64,000 nt of DNA from CAVXUB01 sp963764805 (GCA_963764805.1 CAVXUB010000002.1:620001-684000), one strand, 5' to 3'; positions 12,029 through 25,329 are shown, counted from the stretch's first letter. A program made the numbers and translations. The notes: generated by a model not told the origin, from the sequence alone.

Positions 12029-13543
12029 TCAGCGGATCGCCACCTGTCCGGGGACGATCGGAGAGTGCAGGTCCGTCCGTCCCATCAGGAAGCGGTCAAC
12101 GGATGCAGCGGCGGAACGACCCTCTGCGATCGCCCACACGATCAGGCTCTGCCCCCTGCCCATGTCCCCGCAGGCGAAGACACCGGTCCGGCTCGTCATG
12201 AAGGACCCGGTCGCGCCCGACGTTGCCGCGACCATCGAGCTCGAGGTCCAGGGCCGCCACCACGCCCTCGCGCTCCGGCCCGGCGAACCCCGCCGCGAGC
12301 AGCACGAGCTCGCACGGGAGCTCGAACGCCGTCCCCTCGACCGCCTCGAAGCCCGCCGCCGATCCCGGAGCGGGGCGAACCTCGACTCCTCTGAGAGCGC
12401 GGACCGCGCCGCCCTCGTCACCGACGAGCTCGCCGGCGGACACGCCGAAACGTCGCTCGCCGCCCTCCTCGTGCGCCGACGAGGTGCGCACGACGAGCGG
12501 CCATGTCGGCCAGGGATTGTCCGGAGCACGAGCTGCGGGTGGGGAGGGCATGATCTCCAGTTGGTGCACCTCGACCGCACCTTGCCGGTGGGCGGTGCCG
12601 AGGCAGTCTGCACCGGTGTCACCGCCGCCGATGATCACCACCCGCTTGCCGGCGGCGTCGATGGCCGGCGTCTCGAGCGACCCCTCGCAGAAGAGGTTGG
12701 AAGGCTTCAGGTACTCCATAGCGAAGTGGACGCCGCTCAGCTCCCGTCCTTTGATCGGTACGTCGCGGGGCAGGGTCGAGCCGCAGGCCAGCACCACCGC
12801 GTCGTGCTCGGCGAGCAACCACCGGGCGTCGACTGCCACCGCATCGGGCGCCGCCGCTCCCGCCACCTCGGGCACGCCATCTCCGCTGCTGCGCATCGGC
12901 TCGGGTCACCTCTGCCCGCAGGCAGAACCGCACGCCCTCCGCTTCGAGCTGTGACAGGCGGCGATCGAGCACCGCCTTTTCCATCTTGAACTCGGGGATC
13001 CCGTAGCGGAGCAGACCTCCCGCCCGTTCGGCCCGCTCGTAGACGACGACTGCATGGCCGGCGCGTGCCAGCTGCTGAGCGGCGGCCAGGCCGGCAGGGC
13101 CGGACCCGACGATCGCCACCGACTTGCCGGTGGCCGGCGCCACCGGGGCCGGCCGCCCACCATCCCTCAGCGACCACTCGGCGATCTCCAGCTCGACCTG
13201 CTTGATCGTCACGGGGTCCTGGTCGATGCCGAGAACGCACGATCCTTCGCAGGGGGCCGGGCAAAGGCGACCGGTGATCTCGGGGAAGTTGTTGGTGGCA
13301 TGAAGCCGCTCTGCCGCCTCTGCGAAACGCCCCCGCCAGACGAGGTCGTTCCACTCCGGGATCAGGTTCCCGAGCGGGCAGCCCTCATGGCAGAAGGGGA
13401 TCCCGCAGTCCATGCAACGGCCAGCCTGGTCGTGCAGGCGGCCGGCGGGGAAAGGGACGTAGACCTCGTTCCAATCCTTGATCCTGACCTGCACCGGCCG
13501 CCGGTCGGGGCCTTTCCTGCCGTGGCGCATGAAGCCCCGCGGG

Positions 13544-13551
<8 letters not shown>
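12029..13551 (-). pseudogene. gltD: Glutamate synthase small subunit, reading frame broken twice
   Basis: GltD passes electrons from NADPH through FAD and [4Fe-4S] clusters to GltB. The N-terminal frame (ATG 13551, MADPRGFMRHG) shows the cluster cysteines in CMDCGIPFCHEGCPLG and CPAPCEGSC, then the FAD motif IVGSGPAGLAAA. The frame is lost near 12880-12895. It resumes in a second frame with ACGSTLPRDVPIKGR and the NADPH motif VIIGGGDTGADC, then shifts again near 12195-12220 into a third frame holding the typical C-terminus GVFACGDMGRGQSLIVWAIA. Both breaks need one base to be skipped. All domains are otherwise present and well conserved, so sequencing insertions are at least as likely as gene decay. 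The start overlaps the gltB stop by 8 nt. Confidence 0.85.
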
Positions 13552-18193
<4,642 letters not shown>

Positions 18194-18253
18194 GGCCTCG
18201 GTCTCCCTGTCGAATCGGTCAGACTCGCTGGCGGGACACCCTTGGCCCTGCTG

Positions 18254-18269
18254 CTTGCATCGAGGTTAC
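18254..18269 (-). promoter_or_regulatory. Possible GlnR-type operator upstream of gltB
   Basis: On the minus strand, GTAAC is followed by six bases and then GCAAG. This is one mismatch from the actinobacterial nitrogen regulator pattern GTnAC-n6-GnAAC. It lies about 60-75 nt before the gltB start, where a nitrogen-control site for glutamate synthase would be expected. A match this short could arise by chance. Confidence 0.3.
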
Positions 18270-18275
18270 ACGAGC

Positions 18276-18364
18276 GTCCGCCGTTGTCGGCGGACACTGA
18301 AACGGCGGCGTCCGCCGTTGTCGGCGGACACTGCAAGGGCTGCAATCCACCGTTGTCGGCGGAC
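18276..18364. repeat. Three evenly spaced hairpin repeats upstream of gltB
   Basis: The 20-mer GTCCGCCGTTGTCGGCGGAC is a perfect 8-bp inverted repeat around a TTGT loop. It occurs at 18276-18295 and 18310-18329, with a variant (left arm ATCCACCG) at 18345-18364. The start-to-start spacing is 34 and 35 bp, about three to three and a half helical turns. The flanks after copies 2 and 3 also repeat (ACTGCAAGGGCTGCAAT). The array lies 80-170 nt upstream of gltB and just beyond the GlnR-like site. It could be an operator array, an attenuator-like RNA structure or a REP-type repeat. Confidence 0.75.
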
Positions 18365-18486
18365 ACTGCAAGGGCTGCAATCGCAAAGGGAGAAGTGTTG
18401 ACTATGGACGTCACTTCTCGCTTTACGTTGGCTGAACCGACCGCCTTAGGGCGGCATTGCCGCGCCAGCTCGGGCGGACCGGCGAG

Positions 18487-18930
18487 TCAGCCGGTGTAGG
18501 GATCGTTCTCCGTGGCTCCCCCGTCGGACACCGAGTCCGTCCAGTTGGCGCCCGTCCAGTAGCGCAGCTGGTGCCGCCCGGTGGGATCGGGCAGCCAGCC
18601 GGGCTCGGGTTGGGACGCGTAAGGCGCTGCCGGAGCTGCCGCAACAGCGGGGGCGGCGGCGGGGGGCGCTGCTCCGTAAGGGTCAGGCTGGGCCCCGTAG
18701 GCCGGAGCCGGTGCTCCGTATGGGTCGGGCTGGGCCCCGTAGGCCGGAGCCGGTGCTCCGTAGGGGTCGGGCTGGGCACCGTATGCGGGCGGTCCTCCCG
18801 CGCCGTACCCGGGAGCCGGCGTCCCGTAGGGCGACCCGCCGTAAGGCTGGCCGTATCCACCCGCAGGGGGCTGGTATGCGCCCGGCGTGCCATAGGCACC
18901 AGGCGCGCCGTAGGTGCCCGGATAACCCAT
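18487..18930 (-). CDS. Repeat-rich protein with C-terminal DUF2510 domain
   Basis: The C-terminus is a clear DUF2510 module (PGWLPDPTGRHQLRYWTG then NWTDSVSD), a short Trp-rich domain common in actinobacterial membrane and envelope proteins. The N-terminal part is Gly/Pro/Tyr/Ala-rich, with three tandem copies of about 14 residues (YGAQPDPYGAPAPA) near 18660-18790. The start is uncertain. ATG 18930 is used here, but the frame is open to 19161, and that extension contains a short hydrophobic stretch (LCFALFILGAYRLG) and CTSC. It is upstream of gltB on the same strand with about 290 nt between. Function unknown. Confidence 0.65.
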   Translation of the reverse strand: MGYPGTYGAPGAYGTPGAYQPPAGGYGQPYGGSPYGTPAPGYGAGGPPAYGAQPDPYGAPAPAYGAQPDPYGAPAPAYGAQPDPYGAAPPAAAPAVAAAPAAPYASQPEPGWLPDPTGRHQLRYWTGANWTDSVSDGGATENDPYTG

Positions 18931-19294
18931 CTGCGCAGCGGCAGTCGGCTTCTTCGCGTCGCTGCACGAAGTGCACGATGAGCCGAGGCGATAAGCACCA
19001 AGAATGAACAGCGCAAAGCAGAGACGGCCACACGCCAGGGTGGCATTGACCCGGATCTCGACCACTTCTCGGATGGCCTGTAGACAGCCGGCCAGGAAGT
19101 GGTCGAGACAAACCCGATGCGCACGGCGCGGACCAAGGACGCGTGACGACGTACCCGGCATACGATGGGGAACTCGAGGTCGCTGCCACGATATGGGGAC
19201 GAGAGCATCGGCGGCAGACGCTGGCCGCCGCCGCTAGCCGCCCCGTGTGACGCGCCTGAAGGTAGGCATCGGCTCGCCCCGTAGACTGGAGCGG
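18931..19294. other. Region between the DUF2510 gene and thiO
   Basis: This stretch separates two divergent genes and should hold both promoters. No clear -35/-10 pair stands out. It contains a 13-bp perfect inverted repeat (19056-19108), and part of it may be the N-terminal extension of the DUF2510 gene. I looked for a thiamine riboswitch (CTGAGA and the conserved 3' half) upstream of thiO and did not see one. Confidence 0.5.
19056..19108. repeat. 13-bp perfect inverted repeat with 27-nt spacer
   Basis: TCTCGACCACTTC at 19056-19068 is matched exactly by its reverse complement GAAGTGGTCGAGA at 19096-19108. It lies between the DUF2510 and thiO genes. It is not followed by a T-run on either strand, so it does not look like a simple terminator. 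It could be an operator pair or an RNA hairpin in a leader. Confidence 0.6.
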
Positions 19295-20509
19295 ATGCCA
19301 CTTCCCGACTTCGCCAGCGCGGCTACTCCCGGCGGGTTTCCTGCCGAGGAGAGCGGAGTCGGTGGACCCTATGACGTCGCGATCATTGGCGGGGGGGTGA
19401 TCGGGCTGTCGATCGCCTGGCGGGCGGCGAGACGCGGGATGTCGGTCGGCGTCTTCGATCCGGCCCCGGGCTCGGGTGCGTCCCGCGCCGCGGCCGGGAT
19501 GCTGGCGCCGGTGACGGAGGCCCACTGGGGCGAGGAGGCGCATCTGGAGCCCGCCTTGCACTCGGCCAAAGCATGGGCGGGCTTCGCCGCCGAGCTGGAA
19601 GAGGCCTCGGGTCTTCCCGTCGGCTACCGCCCCTGCGGGACTTTGGTGGTCGGGGCCGACGGCGGGGACAGGCGGTACCTGGAGGAGCTGTTCCGTTTCG
19701 GAGAGCACTTGGGCCTGGAGTTGAGCTGGTGCACCCCGACCGCCTGCCGGGAGCTGGAGCCGCTTCTGGCGCCAGGCGTGCGGGGCGGGATCCTTGCTGC
19801 CGGCGATCACCAGGTCGACAACAGGCTCTTGCTGGCTGCTCTGCTGGAGGCCTGCCGTCGAGGCGGGGTCGAGATCGTCCGGCGTCGAGTCGACGCTGTC
19901 GCCTCGGCCGGCGGTCGTGTGAGCGGGCTTCGTGTCGACGAGCACGGCGGCGAGGTGAAGGCGGGGACGGTGGTGCTCGCAGCCGGTGCGTGGTCCCCGG
20001 CGATCGGCGGTTTGCCCGCTGACTGCACGCCCCCGGTACGGCCTGTCAAGGGTCAGATCCTGCGCCTGCGCCCGATGTCGGCCGGCCCGGCCCTTGCCCG
20101 TAACGTCCGCCTCCTCGTGGAGGGCCGGAGCCGCTACCTCGTCCCCCGCGCCGATGGGCGGGTGGTGCTGGGTTCGACGGTCGAGGAGATGGGTTTCGAT
20201 GAGAGGGTGACGGCGGCTGCAGTCCACGAGTTGCTGCGCGACGCAGCTCGGATGCTGCCGTTCGTGCTCGAGCTGGAGCTCGAGGAGGCGATGGCCGGAC
20301 TTCGACCCGGAACTCCAGACAACGCGCCGCTGGTCGGCGCCGGAGGGCTCGATGGTCTGCTGATCGCCACCGGCCACTACCGCAACGGGATCCTGCTGAC
20401 ACCTGTCACCGCTGCCATCGTCGAGGCTCTGCTGAGCGGCGACGAACCGCCCGCCATCGCCGCGGGCTACTCCCCCGCCCGTCTCGCCGATTCATTGGTC
20501 GGCACATGA
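19295..20509 (+). CDS. thiO: Glycine oxidase for thiamine thiazole synthesis
   Basis: 404 residues. A FAD-dependent DadA-type oxidase that converts glycine to dehydroglycine, the imine used by ThiG. The N-terminal dinucleotide-binding motif is IIGGGVIGLSIAWRAARRG. The C-terminal FAD-binding part shows RPGTPDNAPLVGAGG and GHYRNGILLTP, as in ThiO. ATG 19295 is chosen for the GGAG just upstream; an in-frame ATG is not available earlier, although a GTG at 19247 extends the frame. It is the first gene of thiO-thiS-thiG-thiD, and its stop overlaps thiS by ATGA. Confidence 0.92.
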   Translation: MPLPDFASAATPGGFPAEESGVGGPYDVAIIGGGVIGLSIAWRAARRGMSVGVFDPAPGSGASRAAAGMLAPVTEAHWGEEAHLEPALHSAKAWAGFAAELEEASGLPVGYRPCGTLVVGADGGDRRYLEELFRFGEHLGLELSWCTPTACRELEPLLAPGVRGGILAAGDHQVDNRLLLAALLEACRRGGVEIVRRRVDAVASAGGRVSGLRVDEHGGEVKAGTVVLAAGAWSPAIGGLPADCTPPVRPVKGQILRLRPMSAGPALARNVRLLVEGRSRYLVPRADGRVVLGSTVEEMGFDERVTAAAVHELLRDAARMLPFVLELELEEAMAGLRPGTPDNAPLVGAGGLDGLLIATGHYRNGILLTPVTAAIVEALLSGDEPPAIAAGYSPARLADSLVGT

Positions 20510-20754
20510 GCGACATGAGCGACCACGCGAGCGTGCAGATGAACCAGGAACCTGTCGAGGTGCTCGTCAACGGCGAGACTCTGGCTGTCGCCGCGGACGC
20601 CACGATCTCGGCGGTGCTTCAGCAGCTCGAGAGCCCGTCGCGAGGTGTGGCGGTCGCCCTCAACGGGGAGGTCGTGCGGAGGAGCGAGTGGCAGGAGACG
20701 TCGCTCGCCCGTGGCGACTGCCTGGAAGTGCTGACGGCGGCACAGGGTGGCTGA
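20506..20754 (+). CDS. thiS: Sulfur carrier protein ThiS
   Basis: 82 residues with the ubiquitin-like fold pattern (VEVLVNGETLAV, then VAVALNGEVVRRSEW) and the essential C-terminal Gly-Gly (TAAQGG), which is thiocarboxylated and donates sulfur to the thiazole. It has a slightly longer N-terminus than usual; an ATG at 20515 or 20539 could also start it. It overlaps thiO by 4 nt and is followed three bases later by thiG. Confidence 0.92.
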   Translation: MSDMSDHASVQMNQEPVEVLVNGETLAVAADATISAVLQQLESPSRGVAVALNGEVVRRSEWQETSLARGDCLEVLTAAQGG

Positions 20755-20757
20755 GCG

Positions 20758-21558
20758 GTGACCGATACGACACGATCCGACAAGCTGGTGATCGCCGACG
20801 AGGTGTTGGGGTCCCGTCTGGTGATGGGGACGGGCGGCGCCACCAACCTCGACATCTTGGCGAGGGCCATCGACGCGTCCGGCACCTCGATGGTCACGGT
20901 CGCCCTGCGCCGGCTCGACCCCGGGGCGAGGGGGTCGCTTCTCGACCTCATCATCGAGCGCGGCCTGCGGGTGCTCCCGAACACCGCCGGTTGCTTCACC
21001 GCCAGCGAGGCTGTGACCACTGCTCTTCTCGCCCGTGACGCATTCGAGACCGATTGGGTCAAGCTCGAAGTGATCGGCGACGAGCTCTCCCTCCTGCCTG
21101 ACGGGGTCGAGCTGCTGAGGGCGGCGGAGCAACTTGTCGAGGAGGGTTTCGTGGTTCTCCCGTACACGAGCGACGACCCGGTCCTCGCACGCCGGCTCGA
21201 GCAGGTCGGCTCCGCGGCGGTGATGCCGCTCGGAAGCGCCATCGGCTCAGGGCTCGGGATCGGCAACCCGGCCAACATCGCACAGATCGTGTCCTCGTCG
21301 GGCGTGCCGGTGATCCTCGACGCGGGCATCGGGACGGCTTCCGACGCGGCTCTGGCGATGGAGCTCGGCTGCGACGGGGTGCTCGTCGCCTCCGCCATCA
21401 CCCGGGCCCAAGACCCACCGCGGATGGCGAGGGCAGTGGCCTTGGCGGTGGAGGCGGGCCACGAAGCCCGTGGCGCCGGCAGGATCCCCAAGCGGGACCG
21501 CGCCGAGCCCTCCTCACCGTTCGCCGGGATGGCCGACCTGAGGACGGATCCACGCTGA
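20758..21558 (+). CDS. thiG: Thiazole synthase
   Basis: 266 residues, TIM-barrel enzyme that combines 1-deoxyxylulose 5-phosphate, dehydroglycine and ThiS thiocarboxylate into the thiazole phosphate. Family motifs include SRLVMGTGG, LPNTAGCFTASEA and the Schiff-base lysine in DWVKLEVIGD. The phosphate-binding loop is in PVILDAGIGTASDAA. It starts with GTG 20758, right after thiS. Its TGA overlaps the CTG that appears to start thiD. Confidence 0.95.
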   Translation: MTDTTRSDKLVIADEVLGSRLVMGTGGATNLDILARAIDASGTSMVTVALRRLDPGARGSLLDLIIERGLRVLPNTAGCFTASEAVTTALLARDAFETDWVKLEVIGDELSLLPDGVELLRAAEQLVEEGFVVLPYTSDDPVLARRLEQVGSAAVMPLGSAIGSGLGIGNPANIAQIVSSSGVPVILDAGIGTASDAALAMELGCDGVLVASAITRAQDPPRMARAVALAVEAGHEARGAGRIPKRDRAEPSSPFAGMADLRTDPR

Positions 21559-22403
21559 CACCGCAGCCGCCCGTCGCCCTCACGATTGCCGGCTCCGACT
21601 CCGGCGGCGCAGCCGGGATCGCAGCCGACCTGGAGACTTTCGCCGCCCTCGGCGTGTTCGGAACGCTCGCCATCACGGCGATCACGGCCCAGGACACGAC
21701 CGGCGTCTACCGGGCACATGCCACGCCCGCTGATCTCCTCGACGACCAGATCGAGGCTGTCATCGGGGACCTGCCGGTCGCCGCGGTGAAGACCGGGATG
21801 CTCGCCAATCTCGGGCTCGTCAAGGTGGTGTCCGAGCGTGCCGCCGCCGGCGACCTGCCCAATCTCGTGGTCGACCCGGTGATGGTCGCCTCGTCCGGTG
21901 ATCCGTTGCTGGAGGGTGATGCGGTAGGCGCCTATCGCTCCTTGTTGCGTCACGCCCGGGTCGTCACCCCGAACCTGCCGGAGGCGTCCTTGCTCCTCGG
22001 CCGCCCGGTGAAGGATCGCCAAGCGATGGCCGCGGCGGCACGGGACCTGTACGAGCTCGGCCCGCAGGTGGTCGTCGTCAAGGGCGGCCACTTACCGGAC
22101 GATGGAGAGGCTCTCGACGTGGTGTTCGACGGAAGCTCGGTGACCGAGCTGAGCGGACCCTGGATCACCACGCGCAATGTCCACGGCAGCGGCTGCACCC
22201 TCTCTGCCGCGGTGACAGCTGGGCTTGCACTCGGGCTTCGGCCTCTCGATGCACTCGTGCGCGCCAAGGAGTACGTGCAGGGCGCCATCGCCGGAAGCGC
22301 CGGCTGGCACCTCGGGCGCGGCCATGGGCCGCTCGACAGGCTCGCGACGCGCCCTGCCGGGGCGAGCTCCACCGAGGATTCCTGCAAAGTGACCCAGATT
22401 TGA
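21555..22403 (+). CDS. thiD: Hydroxymethylpyrimidine (phosphate) kinase, probable CTG start
   Basis: 282 residues if started at CTG 21555. It phosphorylates HMP and HMP-P in thiamine synthesis. The N-terminal ribokinase-like motif VALTIAGSDSGGAAGIAADL must be included, yet the frame has no ATG, GTG or TTG between the upstream region and that motif. The only plausible initiator is a CTG that overlaps the thiG stop as CTGA, with GAGGA about 11 nt before it. Downstream motifs DPVMVASSGD and the anion-hole region VHGSGCTLSAAVTAGLA are intact. A start-codon base error is the alternative. Confidence 0.88.
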   Translation: MTPQPPVALTIAGSDSGGAAGIAADLETFAALGVFGTLAITAITAQDTTGVYRAHATPADLLDDQIEAVIGDLPVAAVKTGMLANLGLVKVVSERAAAGDLPNLVVDPVMVASSGDPLLEGDAVGAYRSLLRHARVVTPNLPEASLLLGRPVKDRQAMAAAARDLYELGPQVVVVKGGHLPDDGEALDVVFDGSSVTELSGPWITTRNVHGSGCTLSAAVTAGLALGLRPLDALVRAKEYVQGAIAGSAGWHLGRGHGPLDRLATRPAGASSTEDSCKVTQI

Positions 22404-22478
22404 CAGCTATCGCGGTAAAGCTCGCCGCCGCCCTGACGCCGCCCTGACACCAACCGCAGGAATCGCCCCAGGAATCGC

Positions 22479-23711
22479 TCAGTTGCCGCGAGACGAGATC
22501 CTCTTCGGCGCTCCGTACGAATAGAGGATGTCCGGCACGGTCACGACGCCACCCTCGTCCTGATAGGTCTCCATCAGTGCGATCAACCAGCGGGCCGTCA
22601 TCGCCGTGCCATTGAGGGTGTGCGGGAAGACCAGACCGTCGTCGGTGCGCACACGCACCCCGAGGCGGCGGGCCTGGTAGTCGGTCGTGTTGGAGCACGA
22701 GGTGATCTCCCGGTAGCGCCGTTGGCTCGGGATCCACGCCTCGATGTCGTACTTCTTCGTGGCGGAGGCGCCCAAGTCCCCTGCGGCGATGTTCACCACG
22801 CGGTACGCCAGGCCGAGATCGCGTACCAGGTCCTCCTCGATCTCCAGCAGCCGCTCGTGCTCGTTGCGTGCGTCCGAGGATGTCGTGTAGACGAACATCT
22901 CGACCTTGTCGAACTGGTGCACCCGGAAGATGCCGCGGGTGTCCTTCCCGGCGGCGCCGGCCTCGCGCCGGAAGCACGTCGACATGGCGGCGTAGCGCAG
23001 CGGCAGGTCCCCGGCGTCGAGGATCTCTCCCATGTGGTAGCCGGCCAGAGCCACCTCGGAGGTTCCCGTGAGGTAGAGCTGATCGCTCTCCAGCCGGTAG
23101 ATGTTCACCTCGTCGTTGGGCAGGAACCCCGTCCCGTACATCGCCTCCTCGCGCACGAGCACCGGAGGTAGCACCGGCAGGAAGCCGAGCGTCACCAGGC
23201 GGTCGAGTGCCATCCGGTAGAGGGCGAGCTCGAGCAGGGCCGTCTCGCCCACGCGATAGGCGAAACGCGACCCCGACAACCGCGCCGCCCGCTCCATCTC
23301 GAACCCCCCCAGCTCGAGATGGTCCTTCGGCTCGAAACCGAGCTCGACCGGCTGACCGTACCGCTTGAGCTCCTGAGCGTCGTCATCGGTGGAGCCGTCG
23401 GGTGCCGCCGGATCGGGAGGGTTGGGCACCACGGCAAGCAACTCGTCGCGGCGGCTCTCGAAGAGCTTGAGCTCTTCCTCGCACGCCTGCAGCTCGTCCT
23501 TGATGGCCTTGAGCTCCTCGATCTCTGCCGCCGATGGCTGGCGCCTCGGCTTGAGGCGGGATCTCAGCTCCTCGGCACGCGCCAGCTCGCTGCGCCAGAG
23601 GCGGTCAGCTTCCATCAGCTCGTCGAAGGCGCGAGCCGCGCCACGACCCTTGCGGATGAGGGCCGACCGCATCGTGTGCGGATCGTCACGCGCCAGACGT
23701 ATGTCGATCAC
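22479..23711 (-). CDS. serS: Seryl-tRNA synthetase
   Basis: 410 residues, class II synthetase. The N-terminal coiled-coil arm that grips tRNA-Ser is visible in the charged region at about residues 30-110. Class II motif 2 is in FRREAGAAGKDTRGIFRVHQ and motif 3 in NGTAMTARWLIALMETYQ. GTG 23711 (VIDIRLARDDP) is chosen because it matches the family N-terminus; the frame continues upstream without homology. It converges with thiD, and its start lies 25 nt after the secF stop, so it may be co-transcribed with secDF. Confidence 0.95.
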   Translation of the reverse strand: MIDIRLARDDPHTMRSALIRKGRGAARAFDELMEADRLWRSELARAEELRSRLKPRRQPSAAEIEELKAIKDELQACEEELKLFESRRDELLAVVPNPPDPAAPDGSTDDDAQELKRYGQPVELGFEPKDHLELGGFEMERAARLSGSRFAYRVGETALLELALYRMALDRLVTLGFLPVLPPVLVREEAMYGTGFLPNDEVNIYRLESDQLYLTGTSEVALAGYHMGEILDAGDLPLRYAAMSTCFRREAGAAGKDTRGIFRVHQFDKVEMFVYTTSSDARNEHERLLEIEEDLVRDLGLAYRVVNIAAGDLGASATKKYDIEAWIPSQRRYREITSCSNTTDYQARRLGVRVRTDDGLVFPHTLNGTAMTARWLIALMETYQDEGGVVTVPDILYSYGAPKRISSRGN

Positions 23712-23736
23712 GTGGTTCAGCCTAGGGGCTTGCGGA

Positions 23737-25329
23737 TCAGCGCCGCTTTCCCTTCTTGCGGGGTCGGGGAGCCGGCCTGTTGGCGCCACCGCCCGGACGC
23801 GACCCGTTGCCCCCGCCGCCGCTGCGAGCAGCGCCCCCGCCGGTGCCCCCGCTCCCGCCGCTGCGGGCCGCGGATCCTGACGCCGGGCGGGCCGGCGGCC
23901 GCGAGGCAGCAGGCTTGGCGGAGGAAGCGCCTGGCTTCACCCCCGCGCCGGACCCGGTGAGCCCGTCTTCCGTTTCGTCCACGTCCGCGCCATCCACATC
24001 CGCGTCTGCGACATCGTCGCCGTCGTCGATGGTGCGCATCCCGATCGGCAGAGTTCCGACTTCGACCGGCCCGACGTCCGTCAGCTCGTCGTCCTCGACT
24101 TCCCTCTCGTCGAGGAGCGTGCCCCGAGCAGCCGGACGGGTGGCCGCCCCGGCTCCGCTTCCGGGCTTGATCCTCCGCGGGGGCGGCGCCCCTTTGCTCT
24201 TGCTGGCGCCGGTACGGCGGCTGCGCACCTTGGGCGAATCCTCGGAGAACGCACCTGCGGCCACTGCGCTCGCAGTCAGCAACTGCACGGCGTTGCCGCG
24301 GGACTCGAGCTTCTCGCGGATCGAGCGGAAGCGAGGCTCCCGCTCCTTGAACACTGCGAGAAGCGGCGAGGCGATGAAGATCGAGGAGTACGCCCCGCTC
24401 AAGAGGCCGATGAAGAGCGCCAGCCCGAAGTATTGCAGCGTGAGGGCGCCGAGCACTTCGGCGCCGAGGACTAGCACCGACAGGATCGGCAGGATCGCCA
24501 CGAGCGAGGTGTTGATCGAGCGGGCGAGGGTCTGGTTCATCGAGAGGTTCACCACGTCGGTGTAGCTCAACCTGCCCGTCGCTCCGAGCCCGCGGGCGTT
24601 GTCGCGCACACGGTCGAAGACGACGATCGTGTCGTAGAGCGAGTAGCCGAGGATGGTGAGGAACGCGACAACCGTGTCAGGAGTAACCGCGAAGCCCGTC
24701 AAGGAGTAGATCCCGGCCGTGACGGCGATGTCGTGGATCACGGCGATGATGGCCGCCAGAGCCATCTTCCACTCGAAGAATATCGAGATGTAGCCGGCGA
24801 TCACGATGAAGAAGACGATCAGCGCCTCGATCGCCTTCTTGGTTATCTGCCCGCCCCAGGACGGGCCGACCGACTCGGTGCTGACGCTGTTTGGCGAGAT
24901 GTGGGCAAGACCGGCGAGCACGCTCGTCACCTTCGACTCCTGCGCCTGCAGTGCCTGGGCGGTCTGGCCGTTTCCGATCTTGGCCTCGACGAGAAGCTTG
25001 CGAGTGCCCGAGCCGCCGAGCGTCTCGATGGTGGCGCCGCCGAGGCCGAGCGGCGTCAGGACGGCCTTGGCCTGCGCGACGGTCGCCGTGGCAGTCGGAA
25101 CCTCCCAGGAGGTGCCTCCCACGAACTCGATCGAGTAGTTGAGCCCGCGCACACCGAGTGAGATGGCACCGGCGAGGATCACCACGCTCGACAGGAGGAA
25201 CCAGCGATTCCTCTTGCGGACGAAGTCCATCTTCGTCTCGCCGCGGTAGAGGCGGCCGAAGAGGCCCTTCCACTGGAACCTCTTCGCCTGGGTCGCCGTT
25301 CCCCCGAGTGGCATGGTGGTGGCCGTCAC
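23737..25329 (-). CDS. secF: Protein translocase subunit SecF with long C-terminal tail
   Basis: 530 residues. It uses the proton motive force with SecD to pull proteins through SecYEG. The conserved core (about residues 35-330) includes GLNYSIEFVGGTSWEV, the periplasmic P1-like domain and the TM region with YSLYDTIVVFDRVRDN. The remaining roughly 200 residues are a low-complexity cytoplasmic tail, acidic in its middle (TIDDGDDVADADVDGADVD) and very Arg/Lys-rich at the end (RPRKKGKRR), much longer than in typical SecF (about 300-440). The start overlaps secD by 4 nt. Confidence 0.93.
   Translation of the reverse strand: MTATTMPLGGTATQAKRFQWKGLFGRLYRGETKMDFVRKRNRWFLLSSVVILAGAISLGVRGLNYSIEFVGGTSWEVPTATATVAQAKAVLTPLGLGGATIETLGGSGTRKLLVEAKIGNGQTAQALQAQESKVTSVLAGLAHISPNSVSTESVGPSWGGQITKKAIEALIVFFIVIAGYISIFFEWKMALAAIIAVIHDIAVTAGIYSLTGFAVTPDTVVAFLTILGYSLYDTIVVFDRVRDNARGLGATGRLSYTDVVNLSMNQTLARSINTSLVAILPILSVLVLGAEVLGALTLQYFGLALFIGLLSGAYSSIFIASPLLAVFKEREPRFRSIREKLESRGNAVQLLTASAVAAGAFSEDSPKVRSRRTGASKSKGAPPPRRIKPGSGAGAATRPAARGTLLDEREVEDDELTDVGPVEVGTLPIGMRTIDDGDDVADADVDGADVDETEDGLTGSGAGVKPGASSAKPAASRPPARPASGSAARSGGSGGTGGGAARSGGGGNGSRPGGGANRPAPRPRKKGKRR

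Noticed and set aside
19161..19294. Thiamine pyrophosphate riboswitch upstream of thiO
   Set aside because: Neither the CTGAGA element nor the conserved 3' half could be found.
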